NCBI GenBank assembly: GCA_033060915.1
Contig: CM065388.1
Span: 27,885,001 to 27,949,000 of the forward strand
DNA from: Euryodendron excelsum
Lineage: Eukaryota; Streptophyta; Magnoliopsida; Ericales; Pentaphylacaceae
DNA length: 64,000 nucleotides
Direction: 5' to 3'
Shown: positions 37,020 through 49,500 of the stretch, one piece after another
Numbering within the stretch: the first letter of the stretch is position 1
How the letters are laid out: each line of letters opens with the position of its first letter
Position numbers and translations under genes: made by a program
The notes under the pieces: generated by a model
Told to the model about the DNA's origin: nothing
The model's database searches: none
The model's input: only the letters and a program-made list of their open reading frames with translations

Positions 37020-37660
37020 GATGACCATTTTGCCCCTAGGCATCCGAACGCCCCGAGAACCACACCGGCTCTGGTTATCAAATCGGTAATGACCCGAGAA
37101 TACTTTTTATAGTATTCTCAATCTTCCTTTACCTTTCCGGATCATTCCGAGTCAGTTCCGGCCAACCCGGTACAAAATGACCGTTTTGCCCCTAGAGGGC
37201 CGGTTTTCTTTTTCGACCATACCGGCTTTGAGTATCAAACCGGTAATGTCCCGAGAATACTTTTTATAGTATTCTCAACCTTCCTTTACCTTTCCGGACC
37301 ATTCCGAGTCAGTTCCGGCAAACCCGATACAAAATGACCATTTTGCCCCTAGTGGGCCGGTCTTCCTTTTTCAACCACACCAGCTCTGGGTATCAAACCG
37401 GTAATGACCCGGGAATACTTTTTATAGTGTTCTCAACCTTCCTTTACCTTTCCGGACCATTCCGAGTCAGTTCCGGCAAACCCGATGTAAAATGACCGTT
37501 TTGCCCCTAGTGGGCCGGTCTCTTTTTCCGACCACGCCGGCTCTGGGAATCCAACTGGAAACCTCTGGGAACATTCTAAATAATGTTTCCAGATCCCAAG
37601 TCTTCTTCTGGGACAGTTTGAGTCTGTCCCGGCAGTTTTTCGGTCCGGTTGACCATTTTG
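37020..37660 (+). repeat. ~157-bp tandem repeat in S2 U3
   Basis: The anchor TTTTGCCCCT occurs at 37027, 37184, 37341, 37499 and about 37651, spacings 157, 157, 158 and ~152. Units carry ACACCGGCTCTGGGTATCAA, a palindrome AGAATACT...AGTATTCT, and GAGTCAGTTCCGGCAAACCC. Later units diverge. Confidence 0.85.
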
Positions 37661-37993
37661 CCCCTAAAGGCTCGGTCAACCTTTCCGACACATCTTATCC
37701 TCACTTTTCAAGTCAAATACCTCCAGGACACTATTTTAAGTGTTCCTGCTCCTTTCCGGCCTTCCGGGTCACTCCCGGCTCCTTCAAATCATTTCCGGAC
37801 TTTCCGGAGTCACTCCTAGTGAAGCCAGGCTAAAGTTTACATGGTAGTCACTAGTACAGGTGCCCAAATCTAGTCAAAGATACGTTGCTTGCCGACCTTA
37901 AATCTTTCCTAATTGGCTAGCGCCACTAGTAGTGGCGCCAAGCCAAAAAATGGCCTGGCGCCACTGCAACAGGTGCCAGGCTTGTCTTCCCTC

Positions 37994-38002
37994 TATAAAT
38001 AC
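37994..38002 (+). promoter_or_regulatory. TATA box of solo LTR S2
   Basis: TATAAATAC followed by AGAGCCTCA. It is preceded by the inverted GGCGCC pair at about 37920-37939 and another TGGCGCC at about 37960. Confidence 0.7.
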
Positions 38003-39639
38003 AGAGCCTCATTCAACGTGAAAGGGGTCTGCAAACTTAACCTAAAAATCCTATATTTCGATATACAGAGCTCGAGCACCTCCTAAACCCTAGCCTCCCT
38101 AGGTTTTCCAAGCCCTAGCCACTATACACAAACCCTAGCTTCCTATACACTCTTACACTCCCCTATACACTCATACACTAGCCTTCAACCACCCTTCGAA
38201 GACTTGAAGAGCTGCCATCTAAAGCTTGAAGACAACTCTTGAAGATTGAAGGTGAAGATCAAGACAAAGACCAAAGACTGCACGGCGCGCAAAATAAACA
38301 AGATACAAGGTAGGCTCCCTCTTTAATTTTCCGTACTTCCCCCCTCTCTTCTCTCTCCAACCCACTTGGGTTTTTTCTATTTTAATCCCCCATCTCTTTC
38401 CCCCCCCCCCTTTCTTTGCATGCTTGAAACAAGGGGATTCCCAGTCCATGTGTAGGATTGGACTATTGGAGAGTCACCGTGTCGGGGGCTTTCTTCTAGT
38501 CTAACCAAAGACCACGTGGGTCCGGCCCCCTTGATTATGTGGTGAAGCCTTAGCCTTGTATGTTCACGACCCCAAATTGCATTGTGCATATCATAGTCTT
38601 GCATCTTCCAAAATTCGTTTTCAAAAAGTTATTTTCAAAACTCGTTTTCAAACTTGTTTTCAAAATTGCATCAAAAGCTCTTTTTCAAAAACATGTTTTC
38701 AAAATCACAATCCTAGGGTGATTCTAGCCTTTCCATGGCTAGGGTTGCTTTAGGAAAGTGTTATATTAAAAGTGACCTTTTGGTCTATATTTTCAAACCT
38801 TGTTTTCAAAACCACTTTCTTAAAGTGGTTCTAGTCCTCTTATGGCTGGAATTGCTTTAGGAAAGTGAGATGTTTTTAATCTTTCTAAAAACTCTCTCTC
38901 TTAAAAAATATCTTCCTAAAAATATCTTTTTCAACATACTTTCCTAAAACACTCCTTTTCAAAATCGTTTTCAAAAACTCCCTTCCAAAACCTATTTTTC
39001 AAAACTCTCTTTTTCAAAATTCTCTCTCCAAAATCTTTTCCTCAAAATTCACCCTCTAAAAACACTCCCTAGATTCACCTTCCTAAAAACTCTCTCTAAA
39101 AATCTTTCTAAAAACTCTATTCCCAAAATTTTTCTTCTAGAAACTCTCCTCTAGGATCTTCTTTCCAAAAAACACGTTTCTAAAAACACACTTTCCAAAA
39201 CTCCCTCTTTCCTGAAATCTTTTTCCAAAAACTCCCTCTCCAAATTCACTTTTCAAAAACTCCTCCCTAGGATTCCCTTCTAGAAAACCTTCGTTTCCAA
39301 AAATGCACTTTACAAAAACTCTTTCCTTAAGAAGCCCAAGTCAAGCCCTAGAGCTAACAATTAGGAAACCCTAAATTTTCTTTCCAAAAGCATGATTTTC
39401 AAACTTTGCCCCAAACCTAGGTTTCCAAAACCTCTTGTTTTCATATCCGAACTATATATGTTTCCAAAACCTCTTTTCTACGTTAAAATTCCACACTTCC
39501 AAAACTAGGGTTTCTAGAATCTCCCTTTTCAAACCCTTCCCAAATCCAATCTCCCCGTTTAGGAAACTAGATCCCGTCCTCCGTTTTTGGAAATAAAATC
39601 CAACCTTTCTCTTTTAGAAACCAAATCCAATCCCTTCTT

Positions 39640-40340
39640 AATCCAAACCTTTCCTAATTCGATACCTTCCTAAACCATAAGTTTCCTAAACCTAAACTTC
39701 AAATCTTTCCTTAAGTTTCAAAATCCAAATCTTTTCTAAATTCGAATCCTTCCTAAACTTTCACTTTCCTAAATCTTAAGTTTCCAAAACTTGAATATAA
39801 AAATCTTTCCTAATCCAACCCTTTCCTAATTCTACCCTCTTTTCAAATCTTAACTTTTCAAATATAAGCTTTCAAACCTTTCCTAAATTCAAACATTTCC
39901 TAATTTCAAGACTTTCTAAAATTCAAACTCTAAAAACTTTCTAAATCTTAAACTTTCTAAATTTCAAATCTTTCCAAATTCAAAACTTTCTAAATTTGAA
40001 ACCTTCTTAAGTTAAATCTTTCTAAACCTAAAACTTTCTAAATTCTAAACTCTCTTAAACTTCAAATCTTTCCAAATCTAAGATTTTTCTAAATTCAAAA
40101 CTTTCTTAATTTAAGACTTTCTTAAGTTGAAACTTTCTTAATTCAAACATTTCCTAAACTAAAAACTTTCCTTTTTCAAACTTTTCCAATTTTCAAAACT
40201 TTCCGATTTTCAAAACTTTCCTAAACCTAAAACTTTCCTAAATTCCAAACTTTCCTAATTTCAAAATTTTCCAAAAATGAAACTTTTCTAATTCGAAACT
40301 TTTCTAAATCGAACATTTCCTAATTCAAACATTTCCTAAA
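39640..40340 (+). repeat. Low-complexity TTTCCTAAA-type tract of S2 U5
   Basis: About 700 bp of degenerate 10-20 bp units such as AACTTTCCTAAATTC and AACTTTCTTAAG. The equivalent tract occurs in every LTR here (5240-5830, 20600-21230, 23300-24300, 41550-42100, 54660-55560, 62560-63230). No coding capacity. Confidence 0.8.
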
Positions 40341-43163
40341 TCCAACCTTTCCTAATCTCCTAAACCTTCCAAGTCGAGTCAAGCTTTTCCTAAGTCTAGG
40401 TTTCCTAAACCTTCGTCTTTCCCTTTTTCAAAACAAGTCCAAATCTATCTTTTCAAATCAAAGTCCAATTTTCTCAATTTCAATTTCCAATATCCTCTTC
40501 CAATTCCAAATCGAATTCAATTTCCAATTCAATCTCCTTCTTCAAATCCACTCTTCTCTTTTCAATCGGACTCCGGTCCGAACTACAACTGACCTGATTC
40601 CCCCAAAGGGATACGTAGGCAACCTTCATAGGTGCGGTCACAATACTTTTCAAACTTTCAATTCCACCCTCATGGGTGTGGTTTTCAAAATCTTCTCAAA
40701 TCTCAAATTTCAATTTCAAATGTCTATTTTCAAATTTCTACTTTCAATTTTCAAGCTTTTCAATTTTAATTCTATTTCTTCAAATCTCTTTCAAATCAAA
40801 TCAAACTTCTTTTCAAATCTATTTTTCAATTCTTTTCTATTGCACTTGCATATCATGCATCATATTTTTCAAACATTGTTTTTCTAAAGTGAATAGGGTT
40901 GAACATATGTTAGTTAAGGACTCTCATAGGTGAATCTAGGGTAGATTGACATGTAGGTACCGAAAGGGTGGGGTAGGGTGATAGCTTAGTGCGTCTTCCC
41001 TACACGTAACCAACCTCCGAACCTAGATCACTGTTTTCAAAGACCAAAAAGGAGTTATTTTTCTAAAAAGGGCTAAATGTTTTCTAAAGGTTGCCAAACA
41101 ACCTGTTTTCCTAAAAAACCCTCTCTTGAGGATATATTTTCAAAATCGTTTTTCAAAAACCCTAAGTATAGTTTTCAGATTATGCTTAGTTTTTAGGTGA
41201 CCTAACTCACCTTAATAAAGTTAGGTGGCGACTCTGAATCTTTTTCAAAAGCCCTTTATTCAAATCAATTTTTCAATTCAAACCTAGTCGCACTCATTCT
41301 TTTAGGAGGGTGAGTTCTAACGAGAGAGTACAACATATTTCCCGCTTGGGTAAGTATTCCTCGAGTGCGAAAAATCTGGGCGTGACACCTTTAAGAAAGC
41401 AAATCCAATATCCCCATTTAGGAAACTAGATACAATCTTTCATTTTTTGAAACAAAATCAAAACACCTCTTTTTAGAAACAAAATCCAATCTCATGTTTT
41501 AGGAAATAGGAATCTCAATCCCTCCAAATCCAAATCTTTCCTAATTCAAATTCTTCCTAATCTCGTACCTTCCTAAACCATAAGTTTCACGAACTTAAAC
41601 TTTTTAATCTTTCTTTAAACTTTAAGTTTCCAATTTCAACCCTTTCCTAATTCCATACCTTTCTAAAATTCAACTTTCCAAATTCAAATCTTCAAATCTT
41701 TCTTAAACTCAAACATTTCCTAATTTCAAGAATTTCTAAAACTCAAACTTTGAATCCTTCTAAAATTCTAAACTTCCCTAAACTTCAAATCTTTCCAAAT
41801 CTAAAACTTTCTAAACTCAAAATTTTCTTACTTTCAAAACATTCCAAATTCCAAATCTCTCTTAAATTAAACTTTTCCTAATTCAACTATTTCCAAAAAT
41901 CAACTCTTTCTTAAAAAGAAGACTTTCCAAATTTAAAACTTTCCAATTCCAATACTTTCTTAAATTGAAACTTTCCAAATTCAAAACTTTCCAAAAATGA
42001 AATTTTCCTAAAATGAAACTTTCCTAAAATAACACTTTCCTATTTTGAAACTTTCCTAATTCGAACCTTTCCTAAATCCAATCTTTCTCCAATCTTCCAA
42101 GTCCAACATTCAAGTCCAATCTTTCTTAATCTCAAGTCCTTTCTAAATCCTATCTTTCCTAAGTCTAGGTTTCCTAAACCTCAATTTTTCCAAAACAAGT
42201 CCAAATTCTTCATCCAAGTTCTATCTTTTCAAATCAAAGTCCAATCTTCTTAATCCCAAATTCCAAATTCCAATCTTCTACTTTAAGTTTAAATCAAATC
42301 CTTTTCCAGATCAAAAATATATTTTCTATCGGACTCTTGTCCAAACTACGACTGACTTGATTCCTCCAAAGGGATACGTAGGCAACCCTCATGGGTGCAG
42401 TCACAACCTTTTTCAAGTTTTTATTTTTCATAACACTTTTCAAATCTCCAATTCCATGACTTCTTTCAAATTTACAATTCTATGTTCTATTTCCAACTTC
42501 CAATTCTAAAAATCTATTTTCAATCCTCAATTTCAATTTCTAAACTTTCTTTTCAATTTCAAATATCAATTCTTCTTTTTCAAATCTATTTCCAAATCAA
42601 GTCTTTCTATTACACATGCATATCATTCATCATGTTAAATTTCTTTTCAAAATTCTTTTCTAAAGTGGATAGTTTGGACATTTGTTAATCGAAGCTTTTA
42701 TTAGGTGAATCTAGGGTGAATAGACATATAGGTACCGCAAGGGCGGGGTAGGGTGATGGCTTAGTGCGTCTTCCCTACACCAAACCAACCTCCGAACCTA
42801 AGATCACTGATTTCGAAAGACCAAATGGAGTTATTTTCAAACAAGGGCTTAAATATTTTCTAAAGGTTGACAAACAACATGTTTTCTTAAAACCCTCTCT
42901 CGAGGAAGTATTTTCAAAAATCCTTTTTCAAAACCCCTAAGTGTAGTCTTCGAATTGTGCTTAGTTTTTAGGTGACCTAACTCACCTTAATCAAGTTAGT
43001 TGATGACTCCAAGTGTTTTCCAAAAGCCCTTTATTCAAATCTATTTTCAATTCAAAACTAGTTGCACTCATTCTTTGAGGAGGGTGAGTTCTAATAAGAG
43101 AATACAGTATTTTTTCCACTTATGTGTGTATTCCTCGAGTGCAAAAAATTTGAGCACAACAGC

Positions 43164-43182
43164 TGGCGACTCCACTGGGGAC
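43164..43182 (+). other. Primer-binding site of element B (tRNA-Arg type)
   Basis: TGGCGACTCCACTGGGGAC, two bases after the 5' LTR. It complements the plant tRNA-Arg 3' end with about one or two mismatches, and is the same site as in element A. Confidence 0.85.
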
Positions 43183-44636
43183 TGTCTTAGAGGGTTAGGC
43201 CATAGTCATGTCTCTTCACCCTTCAGCTATGTAGAGTCTTCGATTCATTTGTCCAATTCTATCTGCTTTTAACTTTCACAATCAAATTTCCAAAGTTATT
43301 TTCAAAAACATGCATTTAATTCCATTCATATTATCTTATGCTAAGTTTGTCATCCACATACTAGCTCTTGCATCTTTGTTTTGTAGGTGCACTTTTTGTT
43401 TACATTATTGTCTTAATTAACTACTATGCATGAATGTTATGAGCAACATGGATGAGAGTTGTTGGGCTCTTTTCTCCGCTTTCAAAAATCACACACACAC
43501 TGCATGTGCACCTGCATTCTGCATACTTGCATTTATACCCTGATATGACCTTTCTAGTTAGAAAGGGGAAACGGTATATTGGTTGTGGGCAAAATGTTGT
43601 GTCAGTTTCTTCGCCTACGGCCTCTTAATGGTTCCCCCGCTCGGATCACCAACCGATCATGGCATCACCTCGGGGAGTGGGCCTAGGTTTGAAGATCTGG
43701 GGACCAAGCCTTTTTAGGACGCAATAGTCAGTCCTTAACCTCATGCTCATACAGACACCTTGCATAGCCGAACCTCTATCGAATTTAAGACACGCGCACC
43801 TTTTTCCAAAACCATGGAGGAAAGGGCGACTACTTTTATTTTCCTTTATACTTGTTTATTCCTGTTGTTATAATGACTATATTCTTATTGTTATAATTCT
43901 TATCTAACTGCTCATGCATGCACGTTTACGTTACCATTGCATTCTCTCTGCTTATACTCTATGCATCCATTTTCACGCATTCCATATTCCATGTCAGGAC
44001 GAGAGTTCCAAGTAACTCAAGTTGCTGCATTCTTATGCATATGATCAACCCATTGAGAGTGACACCTAGTTCACTCTCCCTTGCATTAAACCCACCTAAA
44101 CCCTAAGGGTTCCCATATAACCCAAAGGACGCATGGCATGCATGTCAATCCATTCCATGAGAGAGGCCCCAATCCCTCTATGCTCATGGAGATATGGTTG
44201 CCAAAAAGACAAGAGGGAATCGATCAATAAGGTCTCTCAGTGACTTCCTCGACATCAAATCCAAAGAAGGCGAATCCGAAGACTCAAGAGTAGTTTAGGA
44301 CTTTTTATGTAAAACTAGATAGGCAGAAATCCCAACGAAACATGTGTCCCTCCCCCTATTAAAATGTATTTCAATTCTTTTGTATCAGAAGCCCAAAGTT
44401 AAAATGTATTTCTTTATTTTCCTCGAGCAAATGGATGGATGAATATGTGAATGGATAAAGTTCCCCATCTGATGGTAAGATATCTACATACAGGGGCAAA
44501 TCCCCTATATCCGAGAAATGAGAGAATTCACCATGTTTAGCTTCCCTCCTAAAAGAGGGGCACCCTAAGGCATGCATTGCATAGAACTCTCCAAGAACCG
44601 AACTCTAACTTGCAACTGTTGTTCTTATTTTTACAG
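43183..44636 (+). other. Leader of element B
   Basis: About 1.45 kb without a capsid-like frame. A short frame MVAKKTRGNRSIRSLSDFLD begins near 44207 and stops after about 34 codons (…DSRVV); the matching stretch in A lacks the ATG. It ends in the acceptor-like TTCTTATTTTTACAG (AG 44635-44636) followed by GCAAGGGAAATGAAT. I see no other gene. Confidence 0.6.
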
Positions 44637-44910
44637 GCAAGGGAAATGAATACTTGTTCAATATCTTCCGTAATAGTGAAGGCCATGGTTCACAAGCTTC
44701 AGGAGAACATACCATTGGAAAGTAGGAATGTTAGCAGAGGCACCCTACGCAACCCACTTGTCGTAATTCCATAAGGGATAACTTATACCCTAGAAAAACC
44801 CGAATACTAAGACCATTCCTTCCTAACCATGCAATCTCACCAACCTGACATGAACCTAACCATAGAAACCTCACCTAACCCCCCCTCATTATCACCTTGT
44901 CCTTACTGCT

Positions 44911-46478
44911 TTGTTTGAACCTGAACCTATGGTCGCTGTGGCTAGGCTTGAACCTCAAGCCAACACCCAAGGAGTCGTACAACTTATGTTACCCTTATTC
45001 TTGCCAAAGAAACCAATTGTGCCCACCACCTTACCCGTCCTCACCAACCCTTCACCTATGGTAATCCCTTTGCCCATAAACCCAAGGATAACTCTTCCTA
45101 TTGTAACCCAACCACCAATATTCAGTCTTCATAATGTCCCATAGAATTGTCCACCTGATAAGGGTACCAAAGAGCCCATAACAGAAATAGGAGGGATGAC
45201 TCAATCAGGGCGACTCTACACATCTGCTGAAGTGGAAAGAAAAAGGAAAGGGAAGGATAAAGAGGGAGAAGGCTCCAACAAACTAATAGATCAAGAGATT
45301 TCAGAATTCACCAAAACTCTAGGAAAGGTCGACTACAACATCATGGAACAACTTAGAAAAGCCCCAACCCATATTTCTATGTTAGGCTTGTTGCTCACTT
45401 CTGAAGTACACCGAGATGCTTAGATGAAGATCCTCAAGGATGCTCATGTGCCTGAGAGTTTCATGCCAGATAACCTACATAACATGGTGAGTCTCATCAT
45501 GGCCCCAAACATCATTACCTTCTCCGATGACGAGATTCCTACTGACGGAACATGCCATACCTGGGCTCTACATATCGCTGTAAGAACAAAACGAAAAATG
45601 GTAGCCGAAGTATTGATAGATAATGGGTCGGCTTTGAATGTGCGCCCATATTCTACCCTAAAAAGGCTTGGAATGGACCAAACTTATTTGAAGAACAGCA
45701 GTATGGTCATTTGTGCCTTTGATGGTTCTCGGAGGGAAGCTATAGGGAAAATTGAAATGCCCGTTGAGATAGGACTAGTAACCTTCACAATCAAGTTCCA
45801 AGTCTTGCACATTTCAGCTATCTACAACTTGCTGTTAGGACTACCTTGGATTCATTCAGCGAGTGCAGTTCCTTCTAGCCTTCATCAGAAAGTCAAGTTC
45901 ATCATGGGCTCTAATTTGATTTCTATTTTCGCTGAAAAGAATTTGATGTATACAAAGCTGATATCGTTACCTCTGACACTGAATTTCCCTCCTGCTTTCA
46001 GTTGTTCGAATATATCACTGTTGTGCAGAAAGAAGATCAAGTGGAGCCAAAATATTCCCGAAATTCTCAGATGATAGTGCGATACTTCAAAACAAATTGT
46101 TTTCATCCGGGGAAAGGCTTAGGGAGATATTTACAAGGAAGACTTGAGGTAGTAGAAATACCATTGGCTGAACCCACCTTTGGCATGGGGTATGAACCCA
46201 CAAAAAAGGAGAAAAAGGAAGCAGCGCAAAAGAAACGAGCTGATAAGAAAGCTACCATGGAACTCTCATATCGATTCAAGCAGCTGGACATGGGGAAAGG
46301 ACTATCCACATTAAATAAGAAGAAGAGGAAAGTTCAAGAAGAAGCACCTATCATGACAGCCGACACTGGAATAACTTAAGATGGATCCATTCGAGCGATG
46401 CTGCCAGGCGAGAATTTGCATAATTGGGTTAGCGAGGACATCATCCATGCTCGCAAGTTTCAGTACAAAGCTCACTAG
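44911..46478 (+). pseudogene. gag-protease remnant of element B (no capsid region seen)
   Basis: Domain order: proline-rich linker (MFEPEPMVAVARLEPQ…), basic linker SGRLYTSAEVERKRKGKDKE, pre-protease block (KVDYNIMEQLRKAPTHISML), then aspartic protease with the DNG catalytic triplet (45619-45627; VLIDNGSALNV) typical of Tat elements. A G-patch-like segment follows (FHPGKGLGRYLQG, about 46108-46146) and a basic tail ending YKAH and TAG at 46476-46478. Defects: TAG at 45142 (TGG in A), TAG at 45421 (TTG in A), a one-base deletion near 45939 relative to A that shifts the frame, and TAA at 46376 (CAA in A). The protease would cut the polyprotein in the particle. As in A, the upstream capsid domain is not found. 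Confidence 0.82.
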
Positions 46479-46556
46479 AGCAAGATCCCGGAGTAGTTGA
46501 TTTGCCATAAACAAACTTCGTCCTTTTAATTTACTTGTCTTAACTTTTAAATCAAG
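46479..46556 (+). other. AT-rich gap between gag-protease stop and pol start (B)
   Basis: A 78-bp stretch with stops in all frames, conserved in A (16561-16634). In Ogre elements an intron lies between protease and RT; this position fits. The sequence ends TTAACTTTTAAATCAAG before TTGTTAATG. Confidence 0.45.
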
Positions 46557-49500
46557 TTGTTAATGGAAAAATATTCCTTTTTGTTTGATTCATTGCACAC
46601 TATTTTCCATGCCAAGGACCCTTGCATCCGATGTGTTACTCAACTAATCCAGAGAATGCCAATCCTGACAAATAATAACTTTAACACTGAGTTTGATTAC
46701 CAACAGTTGGGAATTACAGAGGATGTAACTTATTCAGAAGAGGTGCTAGAGGAAATTCGAAAACAAATAAAAAGACATGAGAACCGTAATACCCCAAACA
46801 TTGAGGAAATAAAAACCATTAATTTAGGAAATGAAGGGGATCCAAAAGAGCTTTGAATTGGTACATGCCTAGATCAATGGCAGCGCAGAGAATTATTGGA
46901 GCTATTGTGTGCATACCTGGATGTTTTCGCTTTGTCCTATCAAGACATGCCCAGGTTGGATGAATCCATTGTTGAATGTAGATTACCCCTAGACCTACAG
47001 ATGAAACCCTTTAAGCAGAAGTTGAGAAGATTGAAGCTCGAATGGAGCCTGAAGATTAAGGAAGAAGTGATTAAACAGTTCCAGGCAAGATTCTTACAAG
47101 TAGTAGAGTATCCCCAATGGTTGGCTAATATTGTCCATGTACCCAAGAAACACGGTAAGGTGCAAATGTGTATTGACTTTCAGGACCTCAACAAAGCCAG
47201 TCCAAAGGATGACTTTCCTTTCCAACACATAGACTTGCTTGTTGACAACACGGCTGGTCACAAAATGTTTTCCTTCATGGACGGTTTTTCATGATACAAC
47301 CAGATCAAGCTAGCTGAAGAGGATCGAGAGAAGACTACTTTTATCACCCCCTGGGGAGTGTATTGTTATAAAGTTATGTCATTCAAACTTCGCAATGCAG
47401 GGGCAACCTACAAAAAAGCAATGGTAACCTTATTTCATGATATGATGCATCAGGAAGTATAAATTTACGTGGATGGTATGATCATCAAGTCCAAACAGCG
47501 GAAAGACCACCTGTTCAACCTACGGAAGGTTTTTAATCGTCTCCGTAAGTATCAGCTTAAGCTAAATCCTGCCAAGTGCACCTTTGGAGTATCTTTAGGG
47601 AAGTTGTTGGGGTTTATAGTCAATGAAAAGGGGATAGAGGTTGATCCTACCAAAGTTAAGTCTATCGTCGAAATGCTAGCACCAAAAGGGGAAAAGGAGG
47701 TCTGGTCCTTTCTAGGAAAGTTAAACTTCATCAGCAGATTCATCGCCAAAATGACCCATCTATGTGAACCTATTTTCAAACTCCTTAAAAAAATGTTCCA
47801 AAAAAGTGGGATGGTAACTGTTAAATAGTTTTTAAGAAAATCAAAGAATACCTGTGGAATCCTCCTGTCCTAGTGGCACCAACCCCGGGGCATCCTTTGT
47901 TGATGTATATGTTAGTGTTAGATACTTCCATGGGGTGTGTTTTGGGACAACATGATGAAACGGGAAGAAAAGAGCAAGCCATTTATTACTTCAGTAAGAA
48001 GTTCCTACCATATGAAACAAAGCATTCAAATCTCGAGAAAACCTGCTGCGCATTAGCCTGGGCAGCTCACAGGCTTCGGCATTACATGCTCTGTCATACC
48101 ACCTTCCTCATCTCTCAAATGGATCCCCTCAAGTATATATTTGAGAAACCAACCCTGTTTAGTAGAATTGCCCGATGGCACATGATCCTATCAGAATTCG
48201 ACATTGTGTTCACTGCCTGTAAAGCAATCAAGGGGCAGGTGATAGCTGATTATCTGGTTTAGAACCCCATTGATGATTATCAATAGCTGATTATCTGGTT
48301 TAGAACCCCATTGATGATTATCAATCTATGGAACCCCAATTCCCCAATGAAGATATACTATGCGCTGATGACGCATCTGAAGAGCAAGCAAGAATTGGGT
48401 GGAAGATGTATTTCGATGGGGCTGCTAACAAAAAAGGAGCTGGCATAAGGGCAATAGTAGTATCAAGAACGGGCAGTCACTATCCTATTGTAGTTAAGCT
48501 ATAACTCGAACTATGCACCAATAAGGTTGGTATTAAAGATGAAAATTGACGAATTGGTTGTGTTCGGCGATTCAGATCTGGTTATTCAGCAATCCAAGGA
48601 CGTATACCAAACTCGAGATGCTAAACTTTTCCTGTATCATTAATAGGTCAAAGATTTGTGTCAGCTATTCAGAAGTGTGGATTTTCATCATGTACCCCGA
48701 GTAGAGGACAGTTTTACCGATACCATAGTTAAGTTAGCTGTAGCAACCAAGGTCGACAAGGGCACCGGGATACCCGTCTACAGATTTTTATCAGGGACAT
48801 CCCTTCCTATTGCCTGCACACAACCGTTGAGCCCGACGAGTAACCATGGTTCTATAACATCCAGAGGTACATCTGAGCCAAGACATTCCCTGATGCAGCA
48901 TCATAATAAGATAGGAAGACCATTTGTCATTTGGCGGAACATTACTTTATGGATGGAAATAAGCTTTTCAGGAGATCATGGTTCGGACCTCTAAGATGCA
49001 TCAATGCCATCGAAGCCAAGGTTATCATGGAGGAAGTGCACGAAGGAGTTTGCGGTCCCCACATAAATGGCCACACGCTTGCAAAGAAGATTCTCCGAAC
49101 ATGGTATTACTGGTCAACAATGGAGTCAGATTGTATTAGATACGCTCTTCGGTGTCACAAGTGCCAGATACATGGGGATAAGATCAAAGCACTGCCCACT
49201 GAGCTCCATTCGATGTCAGCCCCGTGGCCTTTTTCTATGTTGGGGATAGATATGATTGGTCCTATCACTCCTAAAGCCTCCAATGGCCACTGCTTCATCC
49301 TTGTCGCCATTGATTATTTCACTAAATGGGTGGAAGCCGTTTCCTATGTTCATGTTACCAAGAAGGTCATGGAAAGGTTCACAAAAAATCACATCATTTG
49401 CCGATATGGGATTCCCGAGTCACTCATTACTGACAACGCTTCCAATCTAAATAATGAGTTGATATCAAAGTTATGCCAAACATTTCACATTACGCACCGA

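Larger units (their letters stand above)
35979..41387 (+). mobile_element. Solo LTR S2 (5409 bp) inside element B 5' LTR
   Basis: TGTAAGCACCCC...GGGCGTGACA, flanked by CCTTT at 35974-35978 and 41388-41392. Removing it restores the same sequence as the uninterrupted 3' LTR of B near 62420. No internal coding sequence. The U3 is expanded by three tandem repeat families (30, 81 and 157 bp). TATA box at 37994, teloboxes 38085-38130, low-complexity TTTCCTAAA tract about 39640-40340. Confidence 0.92.
33000..43161 (+). repeat. 5' LTR of element B (~4.75 kb), split by solo LTR S2
   Basis: Starts TGTAAGCACCCCATTTTTGC at 33000 and ends GAGCACAACA at 43161, two bases before the PBS. S2 plus a CCTTT duplication fills 35979-41392. 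The U3 has hairpin and GGTAAGTCC modules and two ATTTTGCCCCT blocks ~157 bp apart. TATA box 34510, teloboxes about 34600-34640, donor-like site at 34809, low-complexity tract about 41550-42100 after the insertion. Confidence 0.88.

Noticed and set aside
43164..43182. A tRNA gene fragment
   Set aside because: It is the complement of a tRNA 3' end directly after an LTR, i.e. a primer-binding site.
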